Positions 24,701 through 30,360 of a stretch of DNA of 47,549 nt are shown in pieces. Origin of the DNA: Phoronis australis (taxonomy: Eukaryota > Phoronida > Phoronidae); the NCBI GenBank assembly GCA_002633005.1, contig NMRA01001154.1:1-47549 (forward strand), written 5' to 3'. Numbering within the stretch: position 1 is the first letter of the stretch; every line of letters begins with the position of its first letter. Below the pieces are notes generated by a model, which was given only the letters and a program-made list of their open reading frames with translations, was not told where the DNA came from and searched no databases. The position numbers and the translations under genes were made by a program.

Positions 24701-26960
24701 TAAACAGAGTTTCTGAATGCAGAAATCATTTTCTATCAAGCTTTGAAATTTAATTTGTATGGTTAAGTCGGTCCTGCTCTGACGTGAAGTTTCCGTCAGG
24801 GATAAAGCAAAAGATGTTCTTTTAATTACTTAACCAATATCCAGTAAAGGCGTCTCTGTCTGTATTCGGGGGCTTCCTTTCAGCGTTCAGCTTTGAAGGT
24901 GGCCGATGAGAGTTTGCACGACAAATAAAGTGAAGGAAATACGAAAAGAACAATTTGTACAGTATGTCTGTAATAACCTTTTAGGTGTCTACACTGTACA
25001 AGTACTTGCATAATGTTTGCTTACAAAGTACGTGTATTTGCCTTCTCTCTGAAACAGAAAACATTATCGATACTTGAGTATCGGATCAATCTGTTGATCT
25101 ACACATGTAGTCGATTCTACATTTTTCTGTCAGCCTCGTCCAAAGATGCGAAAAAGACTCCCTCTCGGTACCAAATCCGCAATATTGATTGTGCTTAAGG
25201 GCTTGAGCAGTTAGAGTGGAAAAATCCAATTACATGCTGCTTAGACAACGATTACAAAAAAGTCGTGGAGTGAACATACTCATATAGCGTCTTGCTTGTT
25301 CTTCCCTAGACGGGTTCGACTTCCTCAGGTCAAACGGGACCAGAAAGAGCCCACCTCGGCGACTATTACATGTATTTGGAGGCGTCGTTCAATACGAACT
25401 CCGTTAAGGGATACAATGTCCAGATGGTTTCCGAGAAGATAAAAGGTTGGTAAAATTTACTGAGCGCTTTCACTAAGAAAGACCACAAGGATCGAACCAA
25501 CTTCGAAATTCTACTGACGATGCTTGTTCATACATTTTGTTAGAGATTAAGTCAAGTTTTTGGAGTGTTTTTCTAAAAAATGGATGGGAAGTTGTTAAGA
25601 ATGCTGCTCAAGTCGTACATGTACAAAGTATCGTATTTTATTTTAGAACAAAATGCTTTATGAAGAGTTACCTGTTTTATATCGGTTCTACGGGCGAAAA
25701 AAAGGTGTTTTGCATGGTGGAGACGTCTTGACGTTATTAGTTTTGGCTAGAGCTATAACACAAAAATATTACAAATCGCCAATTTTCGGCGTTGTAGAAG
25801 GCCGTGACTTTACCAGTTAAGTGCACTTAAAACACTCCTGTATTACCGAGTGTAATTTAGCACCACCGGTACTGTATGTAGCGATAGACACATGGTACCA
25901 GGCTTGAATCCACGGTGAAGCTGATCTCAAAAAAATAATTTTCGTGACGATAATCTCCTCAAAAAGCACTATTAACCAGGGTCATCTGTGAAAAACAAGA
26001 TGACCACCTTTGGCTATAAATCAGTCTTGTATCATTCCTATACGTGACTGAGATTGGAAACGAGTTTTGGGCTAGAAAAAAATGATAGCGAATTAGTGCG
26101 TCAGACGAGTCTCGTGAAGTTTACTTGCCACGGCGTTTTAATCTCAGCCCCAAAACACCGTGTCTGTCTGTGTGAGGTTTGAACCTCTTTTTCAACCAAT
26201 GTAAATTCAAACGGTGAAATAATGAGAATACTGACAGCCTGTAGAACGAAAATGTGTGTGGAGAATGAGTTTGAAACTGAACATTGTTTCCAGCTGTGTC
26301 CCCCGGATTCTAACTAGCAGTCATTTCATGGTATTTTCTGGTAAAATCTTGATCATTTCAAATGAAGTGAGGCAGACAATTTCCTACAGCTGCAGCATAT
26401 GTTCATTCAACACTGTGTTATCTGGAAGACAAATATTGTTCCAGGAAGTAGTTACTGCTTGGAGTTCGCCTACAGCATGTATGGGGCTGGAATCGGGGAT
26501 CTAATTGTGGATCAGGTGGACGCCACAACGTTTGACGTCACGCAGTTGGACAAAATGTCTTCGCAGCAGATGGCCTCAGGAGTATGGAAAACGAAAGCCA
26601 TATCTGTTCAAGCAAACAGCGACTTTTACGTAAGTCAAACGATTCAGGTGAAGGCAAAAGAGAATCCTTGAATAAAGGTCTTGACTATAACTACTGAATA
26701 TTGCATATGTTAGATTCACCTCTATCGTGTCGCAATTTATGAGATTGAATAAAATGGGAGCTCTTCATGAATGAAGAAAAACTAAGTTCTACAGAATCAA
26801 ATAATTAAATTTTAGCATCGAGGGGTCACACTCTCGTGTTTTGTTTTTTGTCAAACCGTTGTTGTTCTTTCAGATTCGCCTAACGGGCACAAATAACGGA
26901 GACTCGAGAGGGGACATTAGTGTAGACAGTTTCAAGCTAAAGAACGTCGCCTGTTCTTAG
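647..26960 (+). CDS. Astacin-type metalloprotease with EGF, CUB and MAM domains, 3' part (19 exons)
   Basis: This is an extracellular zinc metalloprotease of the astacin family (M12A), missing its 5' end. Only the last 43 or so residues of the catalytic domain are inside the window, so the HExxH zinc site and the Met-turn are upstream. Nineteen exons, listed separately, sum to 2,373 nt, which is 790 codons plus a stop. Every junction is GT-AG and every phase matches. Domain order is astacin C-terminus, EGF, CUB, EGF, MAM, MAM, EGF, MAM. The stop comes directly after the last MAM, with no transmembrane segment or GPI tail, so a secreted product is likely. EGF-CUB tails are known from tolloid and nematode NAS proteases, and MAM domains from meprins; this order combines both. 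The substrate cannot be told from the sequence. Introns run from about 0.3 to 5.1 kb and carry many transposons. The protease assignment rests on one short exon plus the domain context. Confidence 0.85.
1334..1456 (+). CDS. Exon b: EGF-like domain 1
   Basis: The exon encodes one six-cysteine EGF-like module, from GCTNDCKNDG to EGTTCQN, with the usual C-x-C and closing C spacing. It is a symmetric phase 1-1 exon of 123 nt. Acceptor atattttag, donor gtaagt. It directly follows the protease domain, as in tolloid-like and NAS astacins. Confidence 0.85.
1890..2800. mobile_element. DNA transposon with long terminal inverted repeats
   Basis: About 250 bp on the left (near 1895-2172) reappear inverted on the right (near 2510-2795). 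Examples are the gggaggcaag block with tcgcgccaat at 2019-2043 and its reverse complement at 2627-2648, and tgtttacgagtcagtcaacat at 2131-2151 against its complement at 2518-2538. The inner 330 bp carry only a small coding remnant. I recognise no transposase, so this looks like an internally deleted element. Exact ends and target duplication are uncertain. Confidence 0.75.
2281..2506 (+). pseudogene. Zinc-ribbon-like fragment inside the TIR element
   Basis: One frame reads LSKVLELFRRCLVCGEGV and then has C (LCDQV), W-x-C and GH, followed by KCEKYSSV. The CxxCG start and the C-x-x-GH continuation resemble the N-terminal zinc-binding segment of large repetitive protein families in marine invertebrate genomes. 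It is far too short to be a whole protein and sits between the inverted repeats, so I take it as what is left of the element's own gene. Family assignment is from memory of the motif pattern only. Confidence 0.4.
3199..4104 (+). pseudogene. Penelope-like element 1, reverse transcriptase part
   Basis: The frame encodes a reverse transcriptase of the Penelope-like (PLE) type. The palm A motif reads SFDVTALFTSVPP near residues 24-36. A conserved strand reads GCAMSSPVSP near 89-98, where PLEs usually have GSP, and the catalytic YVDD is at 127-130 (nt 3577-3588). A thumb-like stretch follows (KLPFLDGLV, KVYRKNTHTDH). There is no ATG at the start. The N-terminal region with the 'LRPI.S' motif is missing, so the copy is 5'-truncated, as is common for PLEs. 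The frame ends about one base out of register with the GIY-YIG frame that follows. It lies in sense orientation inside the astacin intron. Confidence 0.85.
4073..4534 (+). pseudogene. Penelope-like element 1, GIY-YIG endonuclease part
   Basis: This frame overlaps the reverse transcriptase frame at 4073-4104 and continues the same polyprotein after a one-base shift near 4085-4102. It shows a GIY-YIG nuclease: VVYGV at nt 4166-4180 in place of GIY, FIGETKQSIKMRM for YIG with its following Arg, and HERIESPFLNK with the expected catalytic Glu. The C-x4-C spacing in RCKDPQC is typical of the PLE nuclease linker. PLEs use RT and GIY-YIG together for retrotransposition. With the shift and the truncated start, this copy should be inactive. 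Apart from that it is little damaged, which points to fairly recent insertion. Confidence 0.85.
6376..6514 (+). mobile_element. MITE family 1, copy 1
   Basis: This stretch of about 139 bp has ends that are near-inverted copies of each other (aacgctaggacct on the left, tagcgaggtc..gtgctga on the right). It matches two other copies at 28052-28192 and 28479-28616, including gaagtcttgctttttagcga. It has no coding potential and is degraded at its right end. Confidence 0.75.
6590..6696 (+). CDS. Exon c: CUB domain, first third
   Basis: The exon encodes GCGGIVPLSNVGD through DRKCVWLVE, the N-terminal part of a CUB domain with its first two cysteines (CGG and KCVW). Acceptor actcaacag, donor gtaaat. 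It enters in phase 1 and leaves in phase 0. CUB domains bind proteins in extracellular space and often steer astacin proteases to substrates. Confidence 0.85.
6697..8993 (+). other. Intron within the CUB domain
   Basis: I see no gene in this 2.3-kb intron. Two open frames of about 113-119 codons (7260-7601 minus, 8103-8462 plus) match nothing I recognise and look like chance. The palindromic repeat TACATGTACATGTA is present at 8404-8417. Confidence 0.6.
8994..9106 (+). CDS. Exon d: CUB domain, middle third
   Basis: The exon encodes APAGKYVRLHWNSNSL, then DDCDKHYLEMRYN, the CUB core around the third cysteine. The usual 'C.yDylEI' reads C-DKHYLEMR here, so the Asp that helps bind calcium in many CUBs appears to be His. 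Acceptor ttgttcttag, donor gtaagt. Phase 0 in, phase 2 out. Confidence 0.85.
10973..11115 (+). CDS. Exon e: CUB domain, last third
   Basis: The exon encodes ICGSNVP with the fourth CUB cysteine, then IMLIYYEASVVTSGGFSTTL, the closing 'gGF.a.y' strand of the CUB fold. Acceptor tgccatttgcag, donor gtaaaa. Phase 2 in, phase 1 out. With the previous two exons this makes a full four-cysteine CUB. Confidence 0.85.
11900..12016 (+). CDS. Exon f: EGF-like domain 2
   Basis: A symmetric phase 1-1 exon of 117 nt encodes a six-cysteine EGF module beginning PCLSNPCYGLSTC and ending GADCSQ. There is no clear calcium-binding 'D.DEC' start. Acceptor tctattccag, donor gtaagg. Confidence 0.88.
12365..12459 (+). 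CDS. Exon g: MAM domain 1, segment 1
   Basis: The exon encodes SFERGMELFQQDTDDDLDW, the 'FE.....f.Q...DD.DW' opening of a MAM domain. The pair of cysteines normally found in this segment is absent. Acceptor gtatgtgcag, donor gtacgt. Phase 1 in, phase 0 out. Confidence 0.82.
12460..13935 (+). other. Intron inside MAM domain 1
   Basis: I see no gene in this 1.5-kb stretch. No strong repeat match to the rest of the window was noticed. Confidence 0.5.
13936..14053 (+). CDS. Exon h: MAM domain 1, segment 2
   Basis: The exon encodes NSPETGPSAASKGDYYVYVE, then VTYIASGKKARLRS, matching the MAM 'TGP...G.Y.yvE.s....A.L.S' segment. The donor is gtaagt at 14054. An earlier gtgacg at 14002 would break the frame of the next exon, so I reject it. 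Phase 0 in, phase 1 out. Confidence 0.83.
14264..14385 (+). repeat. Degraded fragment of the 44.9-kb inverted-repeat family
   Basis: The run from caggttgtcaatgtt through taactgactgggtctgtgc resembles one arm of the inverted repeat at 45157-45349, which has aaggttgtcattgttggtc and ctaactgactgtatccgtgc. I judge it an old dispersed copy in an intron. Confidence 0.5.
14495..14676 (+). CDS. Exon i: MAM domain 1, segment 3
   Basis: The exon encodes RCWSFDYSMYGSNMGTVDV and later GDQGNKWIRKYITVP, the MAM core 'C..F.Y.MYG..mG.l.V' with the following 'G.qG..W....v.v'. Acceptor tttcttactttaag, donor gtatac. Phase 1 in, phase 0 out. Confidence 0.87.
15237..15369 (+). CDS. Exon j: MAM domain 1, segment 4, and Thr-rich linker
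   Basis: The exon encodes IVFEYTVGSDFRGDAAIDNI and then GECD, the MAM end 'vvFe...G....D.AiDdi....g.C'. A short Ser/Thr/Pro-rich linker (SSITTPIPTTLATSS) follows and may be O-glycosylated. Acceptor ttttccacag, donor gtttgt. Phase 0 in, phase 1 out. Confidence 0.87.
16027..16127 (+). CDS. Exon k: MAM domain 2, segment 1
   Basis: The exon encodes CVCDFEDQVDPLCGCLQHVE, then DSVDWAQL. Unlike MAM 1 and 3 this copy keeps the classical cysteines of 'C.FE....CGw.Q'. Acceptor ctctttttcag, donor gtgcgt. Phase 1 in, phase 0 out. Confidence 0.85.
16715..16885 (+). repeat. Intronic repeat family A, copy 1
   Basis: This segment shares agtagaaaacg, cgaatgcacaattca and agctctgaac with 18050-18205 in the same order, and both copies end near gtgagtgcg. 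The two copies lie in neighbouring introns flanking MAM 2 segment 2 and are diverged. Confidence 0.5.
17731..17857 (+). CDS. Exon l: MAM domain 2, segment 2
   Basis: The exon encodes FSTPSGMTGPTHASKNQCIL, then YVESSSLPAD and ALSS, matching the MAM 'TPsg.TGP......yvE.s.....A.L.S' segment. Acceptor tttctccactag, donor gtaagc. Phase 0 in, phase 1 out. Confidence 0.84.
18050..18205 (+). repeat. Intronic repeat family A, copy 2
   Basis: This is the diverged partner of 16715-16885, with agtagaaaacg, cgaaagcacaattca and agctctgaac in the same order and orientation. Confidence 0.5.
18878..19051 (+). repeat. Tandem duplication, two units of about 91 bp
   Basis: Two adjacent diverged units each begin with accaNcgtttg and end with tggatgatttgtga. 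The first runs about 18878-18953, the second about 18969-19051. No coding function is visible. Confidence 0.6.
19363..19502 (+). mobile_element. GC-rich foldback repeat family, copy A (dimer)
   Basis: Two head-to-tail units of about 70 bp each run from GGGCGGCGC through a ctatagcccc core to ctatggtgcgccgcccatg. Copies B (37550-37682, inverted) and C (42015-42174) share the unit. The unit's ends are near-inverted repeats, and no protein is encoded. Confidence 0.75.
19831..20006 (+). CDS. Exon m: MAM domain 2, segment 3
   Basis: The exon encodes HCVRFAYHMYGVYMGSLSL and GDQGEEWYRFKQTI, a clear MAM core with the 'YHMYG..mG.L' signature. Acceptor gattgctag, donor gtgagt. Phase 1 in, phase 0 out. 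Confidence 0.9.
20424..20508 (+). CDS. Exon n: MAM domain 2, segment 4
   Basis: The exon encodes VRIKALFSHYTSDFAIDNFR and GACVE, the MAM end with its last cysteine. Acceptor tgcgagtag, donor gtgagc. Phase 0 in, phase 1 out. Confidence 0.87.
20737..20850 (+). CDS. Exon o: EGF-like domain 3
   Basis: A symmetric phase 1-1 exon of 114 nt encodes a six-cysteine EGF module from PCDSTPCKH to CPPGFAGNC. Acceptor ttattttacag, donor gtaatg. Confidence 0.88.
   Translation, partial: SPATVPPANTFRKDTVQTMGPMLCAHVHLDSLEIATI
20851..24116 (+). other. Intron between EGF3 and MAM3
   Basis: This 3.3-kb intron has no gene that I can support. A 146-codon open frame at 21498-21938 has no domain signature. A dispersed repeat related to 29568-29650 lies at 22623-22712, and a TTATTA-rich simple stretch at 23695-23725. 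Confidence 0.6.
22623..22712 (+). repeat. Dispersed repeat B, copy 1
   Basis: The run attggctacagcgat, then cccaacttg, then caacgggagaacaccgtaatgt matches the run at 29568-29650 in order and spacing. It is non-coding as far as can be seen. Confidence 0.5.
24117..24217 (+). CDS. Exon p: MAM domain 3, segment 1
   Basis: The exon encodes GSFIEATFEEGANPLGFFQK, a MAM opening segment. It lacks both usual cysteines and the DW motif. I accept it because of its place, its size (101 nt, like the MAM 2 equivalent) and its matching phase 1-0. Acceptor cattttgcag, donor gtaagt. Confidence 0.75.
25310..25445 (+). CDS. Exon q: MAM domain 3, segment 2
   Basis: The exon encodes SGQTGPERAHLGDYYMYLEA and VQMVSEK, matching the MAM 'TGP..a..G.YyyvEas' segment. 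Acceptor gttcttccctag, donor gttggt. Phase 0 in, phase 1 out. Confidence 0.86.
26445..26629 (+). CDS. Exon r: MAM domain 3, segment 3
   Basis: The exon encodes SSYCLEFAYSMYGAGIGDL and later GVWKTKAISV, the MAM core with the 'C.eF.Y.MYG..iG.L' signature. Acceptor tattgttccag, donor gtaagt. Phase 1 in, phase 0 out. Confidence 0.88.
26874..26960 (+). CDS. Exon s: MAM domain 3, segment 4, with stop codon
   Basis: The exon encodes IRLTGTNNGDSRGDISVDSF and ends NVACS with a TAG stop at 26958-26960. The MAM closing cysteine is the second-last residue, so the protein ends with the domain. Acceptor gttgttctttcag, phase 0 in. Confidence 0.87.
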   Translation: MRLTGTNNGDSRGDISVDSFKLKNVACS

Positions 26961-27347
26961 AGAAACACATCTTGGTGAGTTCTGTCGTGAATAGGCTCTG
27001 TTGAGGACACGTGCTTTTAGATTTGTTTGATAACATCAAGTTGCGTCATAAATTATAGACAATAGATTCGCAAACCGACATTTTCTTGCGTACTATCCTG
27101 TAGGAGACGCCACTTTTCTAAATTACCAATTTCAGCTTTCGGTTATTGTATTGTGATGGGAAATTCTCGCATCTATTTTACTGTCCAGTACAACGTAAAA
27201 ATAATCTCAGCATTGAAACTCCGTTTAAAGTCTTCCAATAATAGAGAATTTTGTCAACCGACCACTCAACAGCCGACCATGATTAGTACATGCACGCACG
27301 TACTTGCCCGAAGTAAAACGTGCTAAGTTTGCCAGCTGTCGCTAGTG

Positions 27348-27353
27348 AATAAA
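27348..27353 (+). terminator. Possible poly(A) signal of the astacin-like gene
   Basis: AATAAA lies 388 nt after the stop codon. It is the first canonical hexamer I noticed past the last exon; others occur further on. Use of this site is an inference. Confidence 0.35.
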
Positions 27354-28051
27354 TACGCCACGGTTTATGCGTAAGATCGCAAAATTTGTCCACTGAAAAT
27401 ATACGGAGTTGGCGGTCCATGGTTGCTTAACTGGGACTTTCCAACTTGTCTAAAGGAAGTAAATGAAAATAAAGGTTGTTTCCTTTTCAGCAACCGACCG
27501 CAAAGTATATGAACGACTGGATTCATTTGATATACGAATTGACAATAAAATATGTCATAATGAAACTACGGGAATTTTATTTGCATGAGGGCCTGGAGAA
27601 AGAGTGGAAAATAACTTTTAGGAGCGGGTCAGAGACGTATTGAACAGTCCGACCCCACTTCATCCCCAGCCATTTTTCCAATGTTGTACTGTAGATACAT
27701 TTGGACGTGTTTCTCCCATGTGCAGCTCTGCGTCTTTAAAAATAATAAACGCATTGACTGGTAACAGTCCGAAAGGTGACGCTTGTAAAGACAACTATGA
27801 CATGGTCCGCTTCAGGTGTCGCCCAGGGCTATCTGATGAAAAGAAGACCTATCATAAGCAAAACGGCCGAGTTCAGGATTGTTAAATAATCAATCTTTTG
27901 CTCACTTCATGTATGTAAACTACGGTGATAGCAATATCGGCACAACTACGATGCGGTTGGACATGTTCTTCTCATGTTATTCAAAATAGCTTCTCCATTG
28001 AGATGCATGTCTTACTGTGATGCCGCAAGGCTGTAGACAAGTCCTGCCGTG
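27354..28051. other. Intergenic, no supported gene
   Basis: An open frame of about 81 codons at 27640-27885 contains a few cysteines but no recognisable domain or splice context. I see nothing else. Confidence 0.5.
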
Positions 28052-28192
28052 CGTTCAGTAGACGCTAGGACCTACGCTAGGACCTAGCTAAAACCTAGTC
28101 AAAGTCACGTGTTCTCATTTAAAATGCACTGCAATATCTCACGTAATCTCGCGAAGTCTTGCTTTTTAGCGAGGTCCTAGCGTTACTGAACG
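28052..28192 (+). mobile_element. MITE family 1, copy 2
   Basis: This 141-bp element begins cgttcagtagacgctagga and ends in the near-inverted tcctagcgttactgaacg. The left end has an internal repeat, acgctaggacct twice. It has no coding content. It is the best-kept of three copies in the window and lies in inverted orientation to copy 3. Confidence 0.8.
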
Positions 28193-28478
28193 GGAGGTTG
28201 ATTTGCGTTATTCATCCATTAAGATGGATTACTCAGGTCAGTTGATAAGAGTACCTAAAACAAGTTATGAAAATAACAGTATTCACACTTTTAGTGAAAC
28301 TATATTGTGAAGAATTCATTAACGTCCTTTTTGCCTATTTGCGGTTGACTTTTTCATGGTTAGCGAACTGTGGGATATTCACTTTTCTCGCTGTGTGTCC
28401 GCTGGAAATATAAGAATACGTGTACATGTACGTTCTCAGCTTCAAGTGGTTGTATCATTATGCTGGAAACCTAACTCC

Positions 28479-28616
28479 CGTTCAATAACGCAAAGACCTC
28501 GCTTAAAAGCAAGACTTCGCGAGATTACGTGAGACATTGCCGTATTTTTAATGAGAGCACTTGACGTTGACTAGACTTTAGTTAGGACCTTGCGTAGGTC
28601 CTAGCGTTGCTGAACG
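28479..28616 (-). mobile_element. MITE family 1, copy 3 (inverted)
   Basis: This is the reverse complement of copy 2 with about 80 percent identity by eye. It runs from cgttcaataacg through gcaagacttcgcgagattac to cctagcgttgctgaacg. With copy 2 it makes a large foldback with a 286-bp spacer. Confidence 0.8.
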
Positions 28617-29197
28617 CACACCTGGTGTGCCACAATCCATTGTAAATATCATAAACTCTATTGCAGATATACCACAAAATTCCATCTGTTTCTATCCCAA
28701 TAGACATTCATAATGCCGAGATACCACGTGCACGGTATGATATGTATTTTGGTTAATTTTGCAGAAATGAGAAGCCGGTGTAAGACAACAGTTCCTTTAC
28801 GAATCCAACAAGCCTGGGTCGTTTTCTGGATACTTGCATTAACGTAGATATTGTTGTGACTTTTAGTTTATGTTGTCATGAAATAATAAACAAATAACAT
28901 CTTGGCACGATATGGATACTAGTTTTTCTTCAATAGCAAAGGCATCCATCACCAAGGACTTTTGCTTTGAATGGTCGACGGTTGGGATCATGCGTACATG
29001 TACACTGTACTCGCAATCATGGCTGGTATATTTACATGAGTTACCGTGGCAACGTTGTTTGCATTAAAAGTTCCGGTTTATGACACACCGCACATATCTA
29101 TTTGTTTTAGCATTTGATTTACGTAAACATGCCGGCGTTCTTCTGTTCACTGACTTCACCAGACGTAGAGGGTTGTGAGCTCCTGTGTTAACTGCAG

Positions 29198-29269
29198 AGC
29201 ACAGCCGTTTGTCTGGTATGACAACTGGCGGGCCAATTATCTACCAGGCTTATTACAGACCACATACAT
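29198..29269 (+). CDS. Candidate exon of unknown gene, part 1
   Basis: A stretch bounded by an acceptor (taactgcag) and a good donor (gtaaga) stays open and reads RLSGMTTGGPIIYQAYYRP. It is a phase 1-1 exon of 72 nt and its phase fits the candidate at 29451. I recognise no family. No start, stop or further exon is found, so it may be chance or the relic of a repeat. Confidence 0.25.
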
Positions 29270-29450
29270 GTAAGAATGCCAACAAACCCAGATCGAATCG
29301 GTACATTCGGGAAGAATATATTGTCGTAACTTTGGTTGCAGTTGGGCGAGTTTGGCGATTCAAAAACTAAACATGATCAGTATTTGACGAGGAATTCATC
29401 AGTGCTATTGGTTTTTGTTCAAATACGTTATAATTTATTTTTTTTAACAG

Positions 29451-29557
29451 CACAGCCCATCCAGGCTAGATACGATCTTATTGGGATTAGAGCTATTATC
29501 GAACAAAAGAGAGCTGGCCCTCCAGTCATAAATGCCAGAATGGAGTTAATCAGTCGT
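29451..29557 (+). CDS. Candidate exon of unknown gene, part 2
   Basis: A strong acceptor (a run of T, then aacag) and donor gtaaga bound an open stretch reading ARYDLIGIRAIIEQKRAGPP, then VINARMEL. It enters in phase 1, as the candidate at 29198-29269 requires, and leaves in phase 0. I found no convincing next exon. The sequence just after the donor belongs to dispersed repeat B, so a repeat origin is possible. Confidence 0.28.
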
Positions 29558-29567
29558 GTAAGATATT

Positions 29568-29650
29568 GGCTACAGGGATCATCTTCCCAACTTGGTTTTG
29601 GGCTATAGAATCGAAAAAGTTGGCAACAACGGGAAAACGCCGTAATGTTT
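29568..29650 (+). repeat. Dispersed repeat B, copy 2
   Basis: This matches 22623-22712: attggctacaggga, then cccaacttgg, then caacgggaaaacgccgtaatg in the same order. Confidence 0.5.
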
Positions 29651-30219
29651 ATTGTAGTAACCACAGTATACGCAACTTGATACTGGTAGACAAGCTATCT
29701 CCAAGTTTGCGTACACAAGTTGCTCCGGCAACAGTTTTTGGATATTCAAAATCATTCTACGACGATTTGAATTAGGCAGTTTTAACTAAATTTTACGACT
29801 GTTCACAAGTCTATAGGTGCCTGGTGGGCCCAGGTTAGTCTAATGTTGCAGTCATAAAATAACTGGTGCCATGGAAACGTTACTTTCAAGCTTTGCAACT
29901 CTCCGACGTTTGTTAGAAGGGTCACTAAAAATACCTCCACCATGGCTTCTAACATGACCTCAATCTAGACTAAACTTAGTTATCAAAATACCTAAATACG
30001 TATACATTTGTACGTTTGTAGTAAAACCCAGCTTGTCTTAGAAAAACAGGTTCGTTTCGCATACCCTGTGTGTAGTTACCTACTTCGAACATAACTGCCT
30101 TCACCCAAAATTGCTGATTTTGTTTGCCAAAATACCTGGTTACCGTGGCAGCAGTTCATACGTGCATTTCAGCCAGACAACACCACAGAGTTTCGTATAG
30201 GAAGCCACAATTACACACA

Positions 30220-30360
30220 GGCTCGAACGCACACGCACATACACACCCACCCACCCCCCCCCCCACACACACACACGCATACACACATACTATACACATG
30301 TATACTGTATATATACATATGTGTATACATAACTTATATACATATATATTTAGGCCAGTG
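30220..30360 (+). repeat. CA-rich microsatellite and TA-rich tail
   Basis: An impure (CA)n stretch with a poly-C interruption near 30250-30262 passes into alternating TA and CA steps up to about 30352. It is low-complexity only. Confidence 0.9.

Noticed and set aside
27640-27885. Cys-containing 81-codon open frame
   Set aside because: It vaguely recalls a sushi segment (NYDMVRFRCRPG), but the cysteine spacing does not fit and no splice sites match.
30173-30228. Possible exon reading PDNTTEFRIGSHNYTQ after a good acceptor
   Set aside because: It fits the exit phase of 29451-29557 but runs into the CA microsatellite with no donor.
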